Part shown: positions 55,258 to 62,918 of the stretch, piece after piece
Numbering within the stretch: position 1 is the first letter of the stretch
Layout of the letters: the number at the start of each line of letters is the position of its first letter
Assembly: GCF_001422645.1 (NCBI RefSeq)
Contig: NZ_LMLR01000010.1
Location: forward strand, 1-64,000
DNA: 64,000 bases
Direction: 5' to 3'
DNA from: Arthrobacter sp. Leaf69
GTDB taxonomy: Bacteria > Actinomycetota > Actinomycetes > Actinomycetales > Micrococcaceae
Notes under the pieces: model-generated
Told to the model about the DNA's origin: nothing
Seen by the model: the letters and a program-made list of their open reading frames with translations, nothing else
The model's database searches: none
Position numbers and translations under genes: made by a program

Positions 55258-56742
55258 ATGAGTGAACCCTCGCCGCCTTCCAACGCCGCCGCGGACCCGT
55301 GGAGTCCGCGCCTGGCCCTGCTGGTCGCCGCGACGTTTTTTATGGAGTTCCTGGACGGCACCGTCCTGACCACCGCCATCCCCAGCATCGCAGCGGACTT
55401 CTCGGTGCCCTCTGCGGACGTCAGCATCACCATGACCGCGTACCTGATGACGGTGGCGATGGGGATCCCGCTCAGCGGCTGGATGGCCGAGCGCCTCGGG
55501 GCGCGGCGGGTGTTCTGCCTGGCCATTGCGGTGTTCACGGTGGCCTCACTGCTGTGCGCGCTCAGCCAGGACCTCACCATGCTGACCCTGACCCGGGTGC
55601 TGCAGGGCGCAGGCGGCGCCATGATGGTCCCGGTGGGCACCCTTGTGGTGCTCCGCGGGACGGCGAAGAAGGATCTGCTCCGGGCCACGGCCTATCTGGT
55701 ATGGCCCGGACTGCTGGCACCGGTCCTCGCCCCGCTGGTGGGAGGCGCGCTCACAACCTTCCTGTCCTGGCACTGGATCTTCCTGATCAACCTCCCGCTG
55801 GGACTCGCTGCGTTCGTCGCGGCGCTGCGGCTGGTCCCCGGCACCGCGGGCGACGCCAAACGGCGCCTGGACTGGCTGGGCCTGGCCCTCACCACCCTGG
55901 GGGTCGGGGCCGTGATGGTAGGGCTGGAGCTGGCCGGCGGCCGCGAGGCCGGCATGTTGGCGGCCATCGGCATCACCGCGGGCCTGATGTTCCTCAGCAC
56001 TGCAGCCTGGTGGATGCGGCGGGCCCGGCCACCATTGTTCGACCTGGGCGTCTTTTCCACCCGGACGTTCCGCTCCACGGCGACCGGCGGATTCATCTAC
56101 CGCCTGACCATCAGTGCGGTGCCGTTCCTGCTTCCCCTGATGTTCCAGAACGGTTTCGGCTGGGATCCGCTGCGCGCCGGGGTGCTCGTCGCAGCGGTCT
56201 TCATTGGCAATATCGGGATCAAGCCGGCCACCACCCCGCTCATCCGGCGCTTCGGTTTCAAACCGGTCCTCGTGTTCGCCTCGCTGGCATCGGCGGTCAC
56301 CTTTGCGCTGTGCGCCATGCTCGACGCCGGCACTCCGGAACCGCTGATCTTCGCACTGCTCGTGGCCAGCGGCGCCTTCCGGTCCATCGGGTTCTCGGCC
56401 TACGCCTCGGTGCAGTACGCCGACGTCGTGCCCGCCCAGCTGCCGTCCGCCAACGCCGTTTCCGCGACCCTTGTGCAGCTCGCGACGGCGGCCGGGATCG
56501 CGATCGGGGCGCTGCTGATCCGGGTTTTCGAGGCCAGAGCCCTGCTGGACGGTGTCGGTGCCAATGCCTCTGCCGCCGCCGGGGATCCGGTGGCACCCTA
56601 CCGGGCGGCGTTCCTGGCCATTGCGGTGATCATGCTCCTGAGCACCCTGGACAGCCTGACGCTGCCCCGGCACTCCGGAGCCGAGGTCAGCCGGCCTGGC
56701 CCAGCACCAGAGGGAGCACCGCGCCGGCGCCCGCGAGCCTGA
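55258..56742 (+). CDS. MFS drug:H+ antiporter (DHA2/EmrB-like)
   Basis: A 494-residue transporter with about 14 membrane helices. It opens ATFFMEFLDGTVLTTAIPSIA, a strong DHA2 motif (D in the first helix), with the A-like loop GWMAERLGARRVFCLAIAVF between helices 2 and 3, RVLQGAGGAMMVPVG as motif C-like, and SWHWIFLINLPLG. Substrates such as drugs or dyes are possible, but not readable. GGAGG lies six bases upstream of the ATG. Its end overlaps the end of the convergent recQ gene by 56 bases. Confidence 0.9.
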   Translation: MSEPSPPSNAAADPWSPRLALLVAATFFMEFLDGTVLTTAIPSIAADFSVPSADVSITMTAYLMTVAMGIPLSGWMAERLGARRVFCLAIAVFTVASLLCALSQDLTMLTLTRVLQGAGGAMMVPVGTLVVLRGTAKKDLLRATAYLVWPGLLAPVLAPLVGGALTTFLSWHWIFLINLPLGLAAFVAALRLVPGTAGDAKRRLDWLGLALTTLGVGAVMVGLELAGGREAGMLAAIGITAGLMFLSTAAWWMRRARPPLFDLGVFSTRTFRSTATGGFIYRLTISAVPFLLPLMFQNGFGWDPLRAGVLVAAVFIGNIGIKPATTPLIRRFGFKPVLVFASLASAVTFALCAMLDAGTPEPLIFALLVASGAFRSIGFSAYASVQYADVVPAQLPSANAVSATLVQLATAAGIAIGALLIRVFEARALLDGVGANASAAAGDPVAPYRAAFLAIAVIMLLSTLDSLTLPRHSGAEVSRPGPAPEGAPRRRPRA

Positions 56743-58876
56743 GGGCGCGGCCGGCGACGGTCACGGTCCAGCGGCTGTCGACCAGATCGTCAATCAGCAT
56801 CACACTCTGGCCCTGGATCCCGGCCAGGGCTGCCTCCAGCTCCGGCCCCACCACCAGCCGGTCCCAGACGCCGGCAAGCCGGTAGGCGCTGTTGCCGCCG
56901 CGCCCGCCGGTCGGTCCGCCGTGTTCGAGCTGCAACTGCCCCAGATAGGGGATCCGGCCGATTTCCGAGATGCCGCGGGCCAGCGAGTCCACCAGGGCGG
57001 GCTTGCCACGGGACGGGACGCTGATGATCGCGGCGGGCCGGCCTGCCCCGCTCCAGCCGGGAGTTCGGGAATCGCCGGTACCCCATTCGCGCAGCACCTG
57101 GACGCACGCCTGCAGCATGCCGGGGTCCACGGTGCGGTCAGGGGCTCCGGCGGCGAAGGCTTCGCGCAGGGCGCCGCCCCAGCCCAGGTCGGTGAGCCGC
57201 GCCAGCGCGCGGCCGCCGGCAACGCTTTCTTCAGGCTTGATCTTGCCCTTCACTGGTACACCCAGCCGGTCCATGCCGCTGGGCCACTGCAGCCGCGGTT
57301 CCAGCGGCACCCCTGCGCGGCTGAGTGTCTGGCCGGCGGCTTCGGTGGCCGAGGCGGCAATGTCTGCCGGGAACCACTGGCCGGCGCAGTTGTCGCAGCG
57401 GCCGCAGGCACGGGCGGTCTCGTCGTCGAGGACGGAGGTGATGTATTCCATCCGGCAGCCCGCCGTGTCCTGGTAGATCACCATGGAGTCCTGTTCATCC
57501 ACCCGGGCCTCCGCGATCCGGCTGTACCGCTCGGCGTCGTAGGTCCACGGCTGGCCGGTGGAACGCCAGCCTCCGCCCACACGCTCGACGGCGCCGTCGA
57601 CCGCCAGCACCTTCAGGAGCAGCTCCAGCGGCGTCCGCCGCAAGTCCACGCGCGCCTCCAAAGCGACCGTGGACACGGCCGTTCCCGCGTCGGCGAGGGC
57701 GGTCAGCACGGCACCGGCCTTTTCCTCCGAGGGCATGGACGCGGTGGCAAAGTACTGCCAGATGTCGCGGTCCTCGGACCCGGGCAGCAGGAGCACGTCG
57801 GCGTTGGCGGCGCCACGGCCGGCACGGCCGACCTGTTGGTAGTAGGCCACCGGGGATGACGGCGCCCCGAGGTGCACCACGAACCCGAGGTCCGGCTTGT
57901 CGAAGCCCATGCCGAGGGCGGATGTGGCGACGAGGGCCTTGACCTGGTTGTCCTTGAGAAGCTGTTCCGCCCGTTCCCGGTCCGCGGGGTCGGTGCGTCC
58001 GGTGTAGGCAAGCACCTCGTGGCCAGCCTCGGCCAGGAGCCGTGCGGTGTCCTCGGCCGCGGAGACCGTAAGGGTGTAAATGATTCCGCTGCCGGGCAGA
58101 TCTTTCAGGTGCGTGAGCAGCCAGCCGAGCCGGTCGCGGGAGTCCGGCAGGCTCAGCACGCCCAGCCGGAGGGACTCACGGCCCAGGGCGCCGCGGATGG
58201 TCAGCACTCCGGCGCCGAGCTGCTCCTCGATGTCGTGGACCACCCGGGAGTTGGCGGTGGCTGTGGTGGCCAGGACCGGGACGGAGTCCGGCATCTGGGT
58301 GATGAGGTCCGCGATGCGCCGGTAGTCGGGGCGGAAATCGTGGCCCCAGTCGGAGATACAGTGGGCCTCATCGATGACCAGCAGCCCGGTGCGGCGGATC
58401 AGCTCGGGCAGCTGGTTCTCGCGGAAGGAGGGGTTGGTGAGCCGCTCCGGCGAGACCAGCAGGACATCGACCTCGTCTGCTGCGAGCTGTTCGCGGACGG
58501 TGTCCCAGTCCAGCTGGTTGGCGGAGTTGATGGCCACCGCCCGGACCCCGGCCCGCGCCGCGGCGGCCACCTGGTCACGCATGAGGGCCAGCAGCGGGGA
58601 CACGATCAGGGTGGGCCCGGCACCGCGCCGCCGCAGGAGCAGGGACGAGACAAAGTACACGGCCGACTTTCCCCAGCCGGTGCGCTGCACCACGAGGGCC
58701 CGCCGGCCGCCGTCGACCAGCGCCTCAATCGCCTCAAACTGGCCGTCGTGGAACTCCGCGGCCGGATGCCCCACCAGCTCGCGCAGGACTTCCTGGGCCT
58801 GCTCCCGGGTCCCCGGCACGCCGTCGGATGCGGCGGGGGAAGCGGACAGGACTGCAGCGTTCTGGTTATTGGCCAT
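56687..58876 (-). CDS. recQ: RecQ-family DNA helicase with C-terminal phosphoribosyltransferase-like domain
   Basis: A 729-residue superfamily-2 helicase. Motif I is QRTGWGKS (Lys70), motif II DEAH is at 169-172 and motif III TATAN near 205; the second RecA domain has SALGMGFDKPDLGFVVHLGAP and QQVGRAGRG. The zinc module has Cys474, 491, 494 and 497. After about residue 500 the sequence leaves the standard RecQ pattern; near the end IDDLVDSRWTVTVAG (Asp-Asp about 696-697) looks like the PRPP-binding loop of type I phosphoribosyltransferases, with IISVPSRGKPALVDSLARGI before it. A normal HRDC domain is not visible. The ATG at 58876 is the natural start; the frame is open far upstream, antisense to manB, but that is not coding. 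Confidence 0.88.
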   Translation of the reverse strand: MANNQNAAVLSASPAASDGVPGTREQAQEVLRELVGHPAAEFHDGQFEAIEALVDGGRRALVVQRTGWGKSAVYFVSSLLLRRRGAGPTLIVSPLLALMRDQVAAAARAGVRAVAINSANQLDWDTVREQLAADEVDVLLVSPERLTNPSFRENQLPELIRRTGLLVIDEAHCISDWGHDFRPDYRRIADLITQMPDSVPVLATTATANSRVVHDIEEQLGAGVLTIRGALGRESLRLGVLSLPDSRDRLGWLLTHLKDLPGSGIIYTLTVSAAEDTARLLAEAGHEVLAYTGRTDPADRERAEQLLKDNQVKALVATSALGMGFDKPDLGFVVHLGAPSSPVAYYQQVGRAGRGAANADVLLLPGSEDRDIWQYFATASMPSEEKAGAVLTALADAGTAVSTVALEARVDLRRTPLELLLKVLAVDGAVERVGGGWRSTGQPWTYDAERYSRIAEARVDEQDSMVIYQDTAGCRMEYITSVLDDETARACGRCDNCAGQWFPADIAASATEAAGQTLSRAGVPLEPRLQWPSGMDRLGVPVKGKIKPEESVAGGRALARLTDLGWGGALREAFAAGAPDRTVDPGMLQACVQVLREWGTGDSRTPGWSGAGRPAAIISVPSRGKPALVDSLARGISEIGRIPYLGQLQLEHGGPTGGRGGNSAYRLAGVWDRLVVGPELEAALAGIQGQSVMLIDDLVDSRWTVTVAGRALRLAGAGAVLPLVLGQAG

Positions 58877-59026
58877 TGCTTCAGTATCCCAGCCCCCTCC
58901 GACAGCCACGAAGCGAAGGGCACCGCTATGTGGACCATCACAGCGGATCCGGCGGCGGTCCGGCGGCAGGAGCGCACCGTCAGCGCTCCTCGACAGCCAG
59001 ATTCGGCTTCCCCGTAAGATAGACGG

Positions 59027-60445
59027 GTGACTATCGACCAGACCAGGACTTTTGACCTCTCCGCCTCCTTCAAGGCCTACGACGTGCGCGGCATTGTGGG
59101 CGAATCCATCACCGCGGAAATCGTCGAAGCGGTGGGCGCGGCATTCGTCGACGTCCTGCAGCTGGAGGGCAAAACGGTGCTGGTCGGCGGCGACATGCGC
59201 CCGTCCTCCCCCGAGTTCAGCAAGGCCTTCGCCAACGGTGCCGCCGGGCGTGGAGCCAACGTCCAGCTGCTCGACCTCATCTCCACCGACGAGCTCTACT
59301 ACGCCTGCGGGTCGCTGAATGCAGCCGGAGCCACCTTCACCGCGAGCCACAACCCCGCCGAGTACAACGGCATCAAGATGGCCAAGGCCGGCGCCGAGCC
59401 GATCTCCTCCGAATCCGGGCTCAAGGAAATCCAGGCCCGCGCCGAGGAATACCTCAATGCCGGGTCCATCCCCGCTGCCCCCACCCGCGGCCTCATCGGC
59501 GTCCACGACGTCCTGAAGGGCTACTCCGAATACCTCCGCAGCCTCGTGGATCTCCGCGGCACCCGCCCGCTCAAGGTAGTAGTGGACGCCGGCAACGGCA
59601 TGGCCGGCCTCACCACTCCGGCAGTCCTGGGTGATGCCCTGCTGCCCAAGCTTCCCCTTGAGATCATTCCGCTGTACTTCGAGCTCGACGGGTCCTTCCC
59701 GAACCACCCCGCCAACCCGCTGGAGCCGGAAAACCTGCGCGACCTGCAGGCCGCCGTCGTCGAGCACGGTGCAGATATCGGGCTGGCGTTTGACGGCGAT
59801 GCCGACCGCTGCTTCGTCATCGACGAGAAGGGCGAACCCGTCTCCCCGTCCGCGATCACAGGCATGGTGGCCCGCCGCGAGATTGCCCGTGCCCAGGGCC
59901 TTGGCGAGGCGACCCCCACCGTCATCCACAACCTGCTGACCTCCCGCGCTGTCCCCGAACTGGTGGAAAGCCACGGCGGCCGGGCCGTGCGCACCCGTGT
60001 GGGCCACTCGTTCATCAAGGCGGTGATGGCCGCCGAGGGCGCTATCTTCGGCGGCGAGCACTCCGCGCACTTCTACTTCCGCGATTTCTGGAATGCTGAC
60101 ACGGGTATGCTCGCCGCGATGCACGTCCTGGCCGCCCTGGGCGAGCAGGACGGTCCGATGTCCGAGCTGGGCCGCGAATACGAGCCGTACCTGTCCTCGG
60201 GTGAAATCAACTCCGAAATCGAGGACAAGGCGGCCGCCGTGGAGCGCGTCCGGCACGACTTCCACACGGAGGACGTCGAGGTGGACTACCTCGACGGCAG
60301 CACTTTCATCGCCACCGACGGCAGCTACTGGTTCAACCTGCGCCCCTCCAACACCGAGCCGTTCCTCCGCCTGAACGTCGAGGCCACGGACCTGCCCACG
60401 ATGGAGCGCGTCCGCGACCGCGTCCTGGCACTGGTCCGGGGCTAG
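59027..60445 (+). CDS. manB: phosphomannomutase/phosphoglucomutase
   Basis: A 472-residue alpha-D-phosphohexomutase that interconverts hexose-1- and hexose-6-phosphates. The phosphoserine site is TASHNPAEYNGIKM, the metal-binding loop is FDGDADRCF, the sugar-binding loop GGEHSAHFYFRDF and the phosphate-binding RPSNTEPFLRL. The start is a GTG at 59027 with a weak AAGA upstream. It might supply glucose-1-phosphate or mannose-1-phosphate for envelope polymers. It lies 4 bases before the next gene, so the two are coupled. Confidence 0.94.
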   Translation: MTIDQTRTFDLSASFKAYDVRGIVGESITAEIVEAVGAAFVDVLQLEGKTVLVGGDMRPSSPEFSKAFANGAAGRGANVQLLDLISTDELYYACGSLNAAGATFTASHNPAEYNGIKMAKAGAEPISSESGLKEIQARAEEYLNAGSIPAAPTRGLIGVHDVLKGYSEYLRSLVDLRGTRPLKVVVDAGNGMAGLTTPAVLGDALLPKLPLEIIPLYFELDGSFPNHPANPLEPENLRDLQAAVVEHGADIGLAFDGDADRCFVIDEKGEPVSPSAITGMVARREIARAQGLGEATPTVIHNLLTSRAVPELVESHGGRAVRTRVGHSFIKAVMAAEGAIFGGEHSAHFYFRDFWNADTGMLAAMHVLAALGEQDGPMSELGREYEPYLSSGEINSEIEDKAAAVERVRHDFHTEDVEVDYLDGSTFIATDGSYWFNLRPSNTEPFLRLNVEATDLPTMERVRDRVLALVRG

Positions 60446-60449
60446 GCCC

Positions 60450-60980
60450 GTGTCGGAACTGCCGGCGGAGGCCGCAACCGAGAACCCTGCTAAGGCTGCT
60501 GAGACTGCAGAGTCTACTGAGACTGCTGGGTCTTGGCGCAGCAGCGTCCCGGAGGCCAGCGCTACTGACCTAGAGAATCTGCTCGGCACCGGTGTCGGTG
60601 CCGCCCAGGAGCAGCTGGAGCGCAACGGCGGGTTCCTGCCGTTCGCCCTCGTCGTCGAGAATGACGGCGAGGTCCGGCTGGTGGCCGTCACCCCCGCCGA
60701 CGCGGCCGAGGGCGCTGATGCGGACTTTGACGCGGATTCTATGATCAGCGACCTCACGGAACTGCTGCGCCAGCACCGGGACGAGTTCCGCGCCGCCGCC
60801 ATCGTGTGTGACATCACCCTCTTGGAGGAAGCCTCCGACGCCATCCACGTGGCCGCCGAACACCGGGACGGCTCCCTGTTTGCCGCTGTCCTGCCGTACG
60901 CAGCGAACCCCGCGACCCGCGAGCTGGAATTCGGGGAGCTCTCCGCGGATACCAACGAGCCCGGCGTTTGGGTGGACTAG
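60450..60980 (+). CDS. conserved hypothetical after manB
   Basis: A 176-residue protein whose first 40 residues are low complexity (Ala/Glu/Thr, with a repeated ET/ES pattern that reflects a repeated GCTGAGACT-like DNA stretch). The rest is a compact alpha/beta domain beginning LENLLGTGVGAAQEQLERNGGFLPFALVV, with a later EEASDAIHVAAEHRDG, resembling uncharacterised actinobacterial proteins. I do not recognise a function. The GTG at 60450 lies 4 bases past manB, so it is made from the same message. Confidence 0.7.
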   Translation: MSELPAEAATENPAKAAETAESTETAGSWRSSVPEASATDLENLLGTGVGAAQEQLERNGGFLPFALVVENDGEVRLVAVTPADAAEGADADFDADSMISDLTELLRQHRDEFRAAAIVCDITLLEEASDAIHVAAEHRDGSLFAAVLPYAANPATRELEFGELSADTNEPGVWVD

Positions 60981-61000
60981 ACCGGCCGTAAACTGGTGCC

Positions 61001-61450
61001 ATGAAGATCAATGCCTTCGCGGACGTGAGCCTGCGCGCCATGATGGTGCTCGCAGCCGCGCCCGACGGCAGCCTCCTCACCACCCAGAGCATCGCCGACG
61101 CCGTGGCGACGCCGTACAACCACGTCAGTAAGGCGATGGCGAAGCTGCGTGAGCTGGGCATGATCGACGTCGAGCGCGGCCGGCACGGCGGCTCCCGGCT
61201 CAGCAGCGCCGGGCGGGTCGCCACCGTCGGGCAGCTCCTGCGCCAGCTGGACACCCGCACGGACCCCGCCGACTGCGTCGGCGCCGGCGGGACCTGTCCG
61301 CTCATCACCGAATGCCGCCTCCGCGGAGCCCTTGCCCGCGCCCGCGAGGCCTTCTACAGCGAACTGGACAATATCGTCGTCGCGTCCCTGCCGACCGCCC
61401 GGCAAATGGCGCCGGTTTTCGAGGCGATCGGCCTGCGCCCCGGACTCTGA
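61001..61450 (+). CDS. nsrR: nitric oxide-sensing Rrf2-family repressor NsrR
   Basis: A 149-residue Rrf2-type regulator. The winged helix has SIADAVATPYNHVSKAMAKLRELG; cysteines 92, 99 and 105 (CX6CX5C) and Asp8 in AFADVSLRAM match the four ligands reported for the [4Fe-4S] cluster of Streptomyces NsrR. Nitric oxide destroys the cluster and releases the repressed gene. It lies directly upstream of hmp, with candidate operators in the gap, the classic NO-detoxification arrangement. The ATG at 61001 gives the family length. Confidence 0.93.
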   Translation: MKINAFADVSLRAMMVLAAAPDGSLLTTQSIADAVATPYNHVSKAMAKLRELGMIDVERGRHGGSRLSSAGRVATVGQLLRQLDTRTDPADCVGAGGTCPLITECRLRGALARAREAFYSELDNIVVASLPTARQMAPVFEAIGLRPGL

Positions 61451-61539
61451 TCCGGAACCCTGCCGGGCCCAGGCCCGGCCGGGCGACCCGCAAAATCACC
61501 ACCCGCCACGCCCGGGAAACACCTCGATTTGAAGATGTT

Positions 61540-61556
61540 TTCTACGCCATGTAGAA
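61540..61556. promoter_or_regulatory. inverted repeat TTCTAC-5-GTAGAA upstream of hmp
   Basis: A perfect 6-bp inverted repeat in the nsrR-hmp gap. An ATTTGAAGATGTTT stretch (61527-61540) just before it resembles half of the main NsrR site. Its function is uncertain. Confidence 0.35.
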
Positions 61557-61567
61557 CTGAGGTATAA

Positions 61568-61592
61568 ATACTTGTATTTGAAATGCATGTAT
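61568..61592. promoter_or_regulatory. candidate NsrR operator
   Basis: ATACTTGTATTT, one central G, AAATGCATGTAT: two 12-bp halves that match at 10 of 12 positions as inverted repeats, in an AT-rich island within a GC-rich region. The layout is that of known NsrR sites and it lies about 50 bases upstream of the hmp start. Confidence 0.65.
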
Positions 61593-61640
61593 TTTCGTCG
61601 GCCCGGGTGCAGACCCCGGGCCACTATCTCAGGAGTCACT

Positions 61641-62801
61641 ATGCTCTCGGACAAGTCCTTCCCCGTCATCGAGGCCACCCTCCCGCTGGTCGGATCCCGG
61701 ATCGGTGAGATCACCCCCAAGTTCTACGCCCGCCTCTTCGCCGCGCACCCGGAACTTCTGGACGGGCTCTTCAGCCGCTCCAACCAGCGCAACGGCAACC
61801 AGCAGCAGGCACTGGCCGGAAGCATCGCCGCTTTCGCCACCCACCTGGTGAACAACCCCGGCACACTGCCGGAGACGGTGCTCGCCCGCATCGCCCACCG
61901 CCACGCCTCCCTTGGCATCACCGAACCGCAGTACCAGGTGGTCTATGAGCACCTGTTCGCCGCCATCGCGGAGGATCTGGCCGAGGTCATCACCCCGGAA
62001 ATCGCCGAGGCCTGGACCGAGGTCTACTGGCTGATGGCCGACGCACTGATCAAGCTCGAAAAGGGCCTCTACGCCGCCCAGGCCAACAGCACGATGTGGA
62101 GCCCGTGGCGGGTCGCCGCCAAGACGGCCGCCGGCACCGGTTCCGTGACCTTCACCCTGGAACCGGCCGACGACACCCCCATCACCCCCGCTCTCCCGGG
62201 CCAGTACGTCAGTGTGAAGGTCACCCTTCCGGACGGACTGCGCCAGGTCCGCCAGTACTCGCTGTCCGGCGAGGCCGGCACCAGCCGCACCTTCACCACC
62301 AAGAAGGACGACGGCGGCGAAGTCTCCCCCGTCCTGCACAACAACGTCCAGGTGGGCGACATCCTTGAGATCTCCAACCCCTACGGCGAGATCACCCTCA
62401 AGGACGGCGAAGGCCCCGTTGTCCTGGCCTCCGCCGGCATCGGCTGCACGCCGACCGCGTCCATCCTGCGCTCCCTCGCGGACTCCGGCTCGGACCGCCA
62501 GGTCCTGGTCCTGCACGCTGAGAGCGATCTGGAGTCCTGGGCGCTGCGCTCCCAGATGACCGACGACGTCGAGCGCCTCGACGGCGCCGACCTCCAGCTC
62601 TGGCTCGAGCGGCCGGTCGAGGGAACCAAGGAGGGCTTTATGACCCTGCGCGAAGTGGACCTGCCGGCCAACGCCTCGCTGTACCTCTGCGGCCCGCTGC
62701 CCTTTATGAAGAGCATCCGCAACGAGGCCATCAACGCCGGCATCCCGGCCACCAAGATCCACTACGAGGTCTTCGGCCCGGACATCTGGCTCGCCAGCTA
62801 A
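61641..62801 (+). CDS. hmp: flavohaemoprotein (nitric oxide dioxygenase)
   Basis: A 386-residue enzyme that turns NO into nitrate. The globin domain (about 1-140) has ARIAHRHASLGITEPQYQVV with the proximal His, the FAD domain has RQYSLSGEAG, and the NAD-binding end has VLASAGIGCTPTASILRSL and YEVFGPDIW. AGGAG lies five bases before the ATG at 61641. It is preceded by nsrR and its likely operator, so it is presumably induced by NO. The length is slightly under the 395-400 of enterobacterial Hmp. Confidence 0.95.
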   Translation: MLSDKSFPVIEATLPLVGSRIGEITPKFYARLFAAHPELLDGLFSRSNQRNGNQQQALAGSIAAFATHLVNNPGTLPETVLARIAHRHASLGITEPQYQVVYEHLFAAIAEDLAEVITPEIAEAWTEVYWLMADALIKLEKGLYAAQANSTMWSPWRVAAKTAAGTGSVTFTLEPADDTPITPALPGQYVSVKVTLPDGLRQVRQYSLSGEAGTSRTFTTKKDDGGEVSPVLHNNVQVGDILEISNPYGEITLKDGEGPVVLASAGIGCTPTASILRSLADSGSDRQVLVLHAESDLESWALRSQMTDDVERLDGADLQLWLERPVEGTKEGFMTLREVDLPANASLYLCGPLPFMKSIRNEAINAGIPATKIHYEVFGPDIWLAS

Positions 62802-62841
62802 GGTCCCGGCGCGGCCGGTGGGCAGATCAGGAAGCACAAGG

Positions 62842-62889
62842 CACGACGGCGGCCCCGCACCTTTCGCAAGGCGCGGGGCCGCCGTCGTG
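62842..62889. terminator. bidirectional terminator after hmp
   Basis: A perfect 17-bp stem CACGACGGCGGCCCCGC / GCGGGGCCGCCGTCGTG with an ACCTTTCGCAAGG-type loop lies between convergent genes. Confidence 0.85.
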
Positions 62890-62918
62890 GTTAATCCGGC
62901 AAAGCGGCCCGGCACGGC

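Noticed and set aside
58877..60955. A minus-strand frame of almost 700 codons continuing upstream of recQ, opposite manB
   Set aside because: The recQ protein starts naturally at 58876, the extension has no domain motifs and manB on the other strand is a certain gene.
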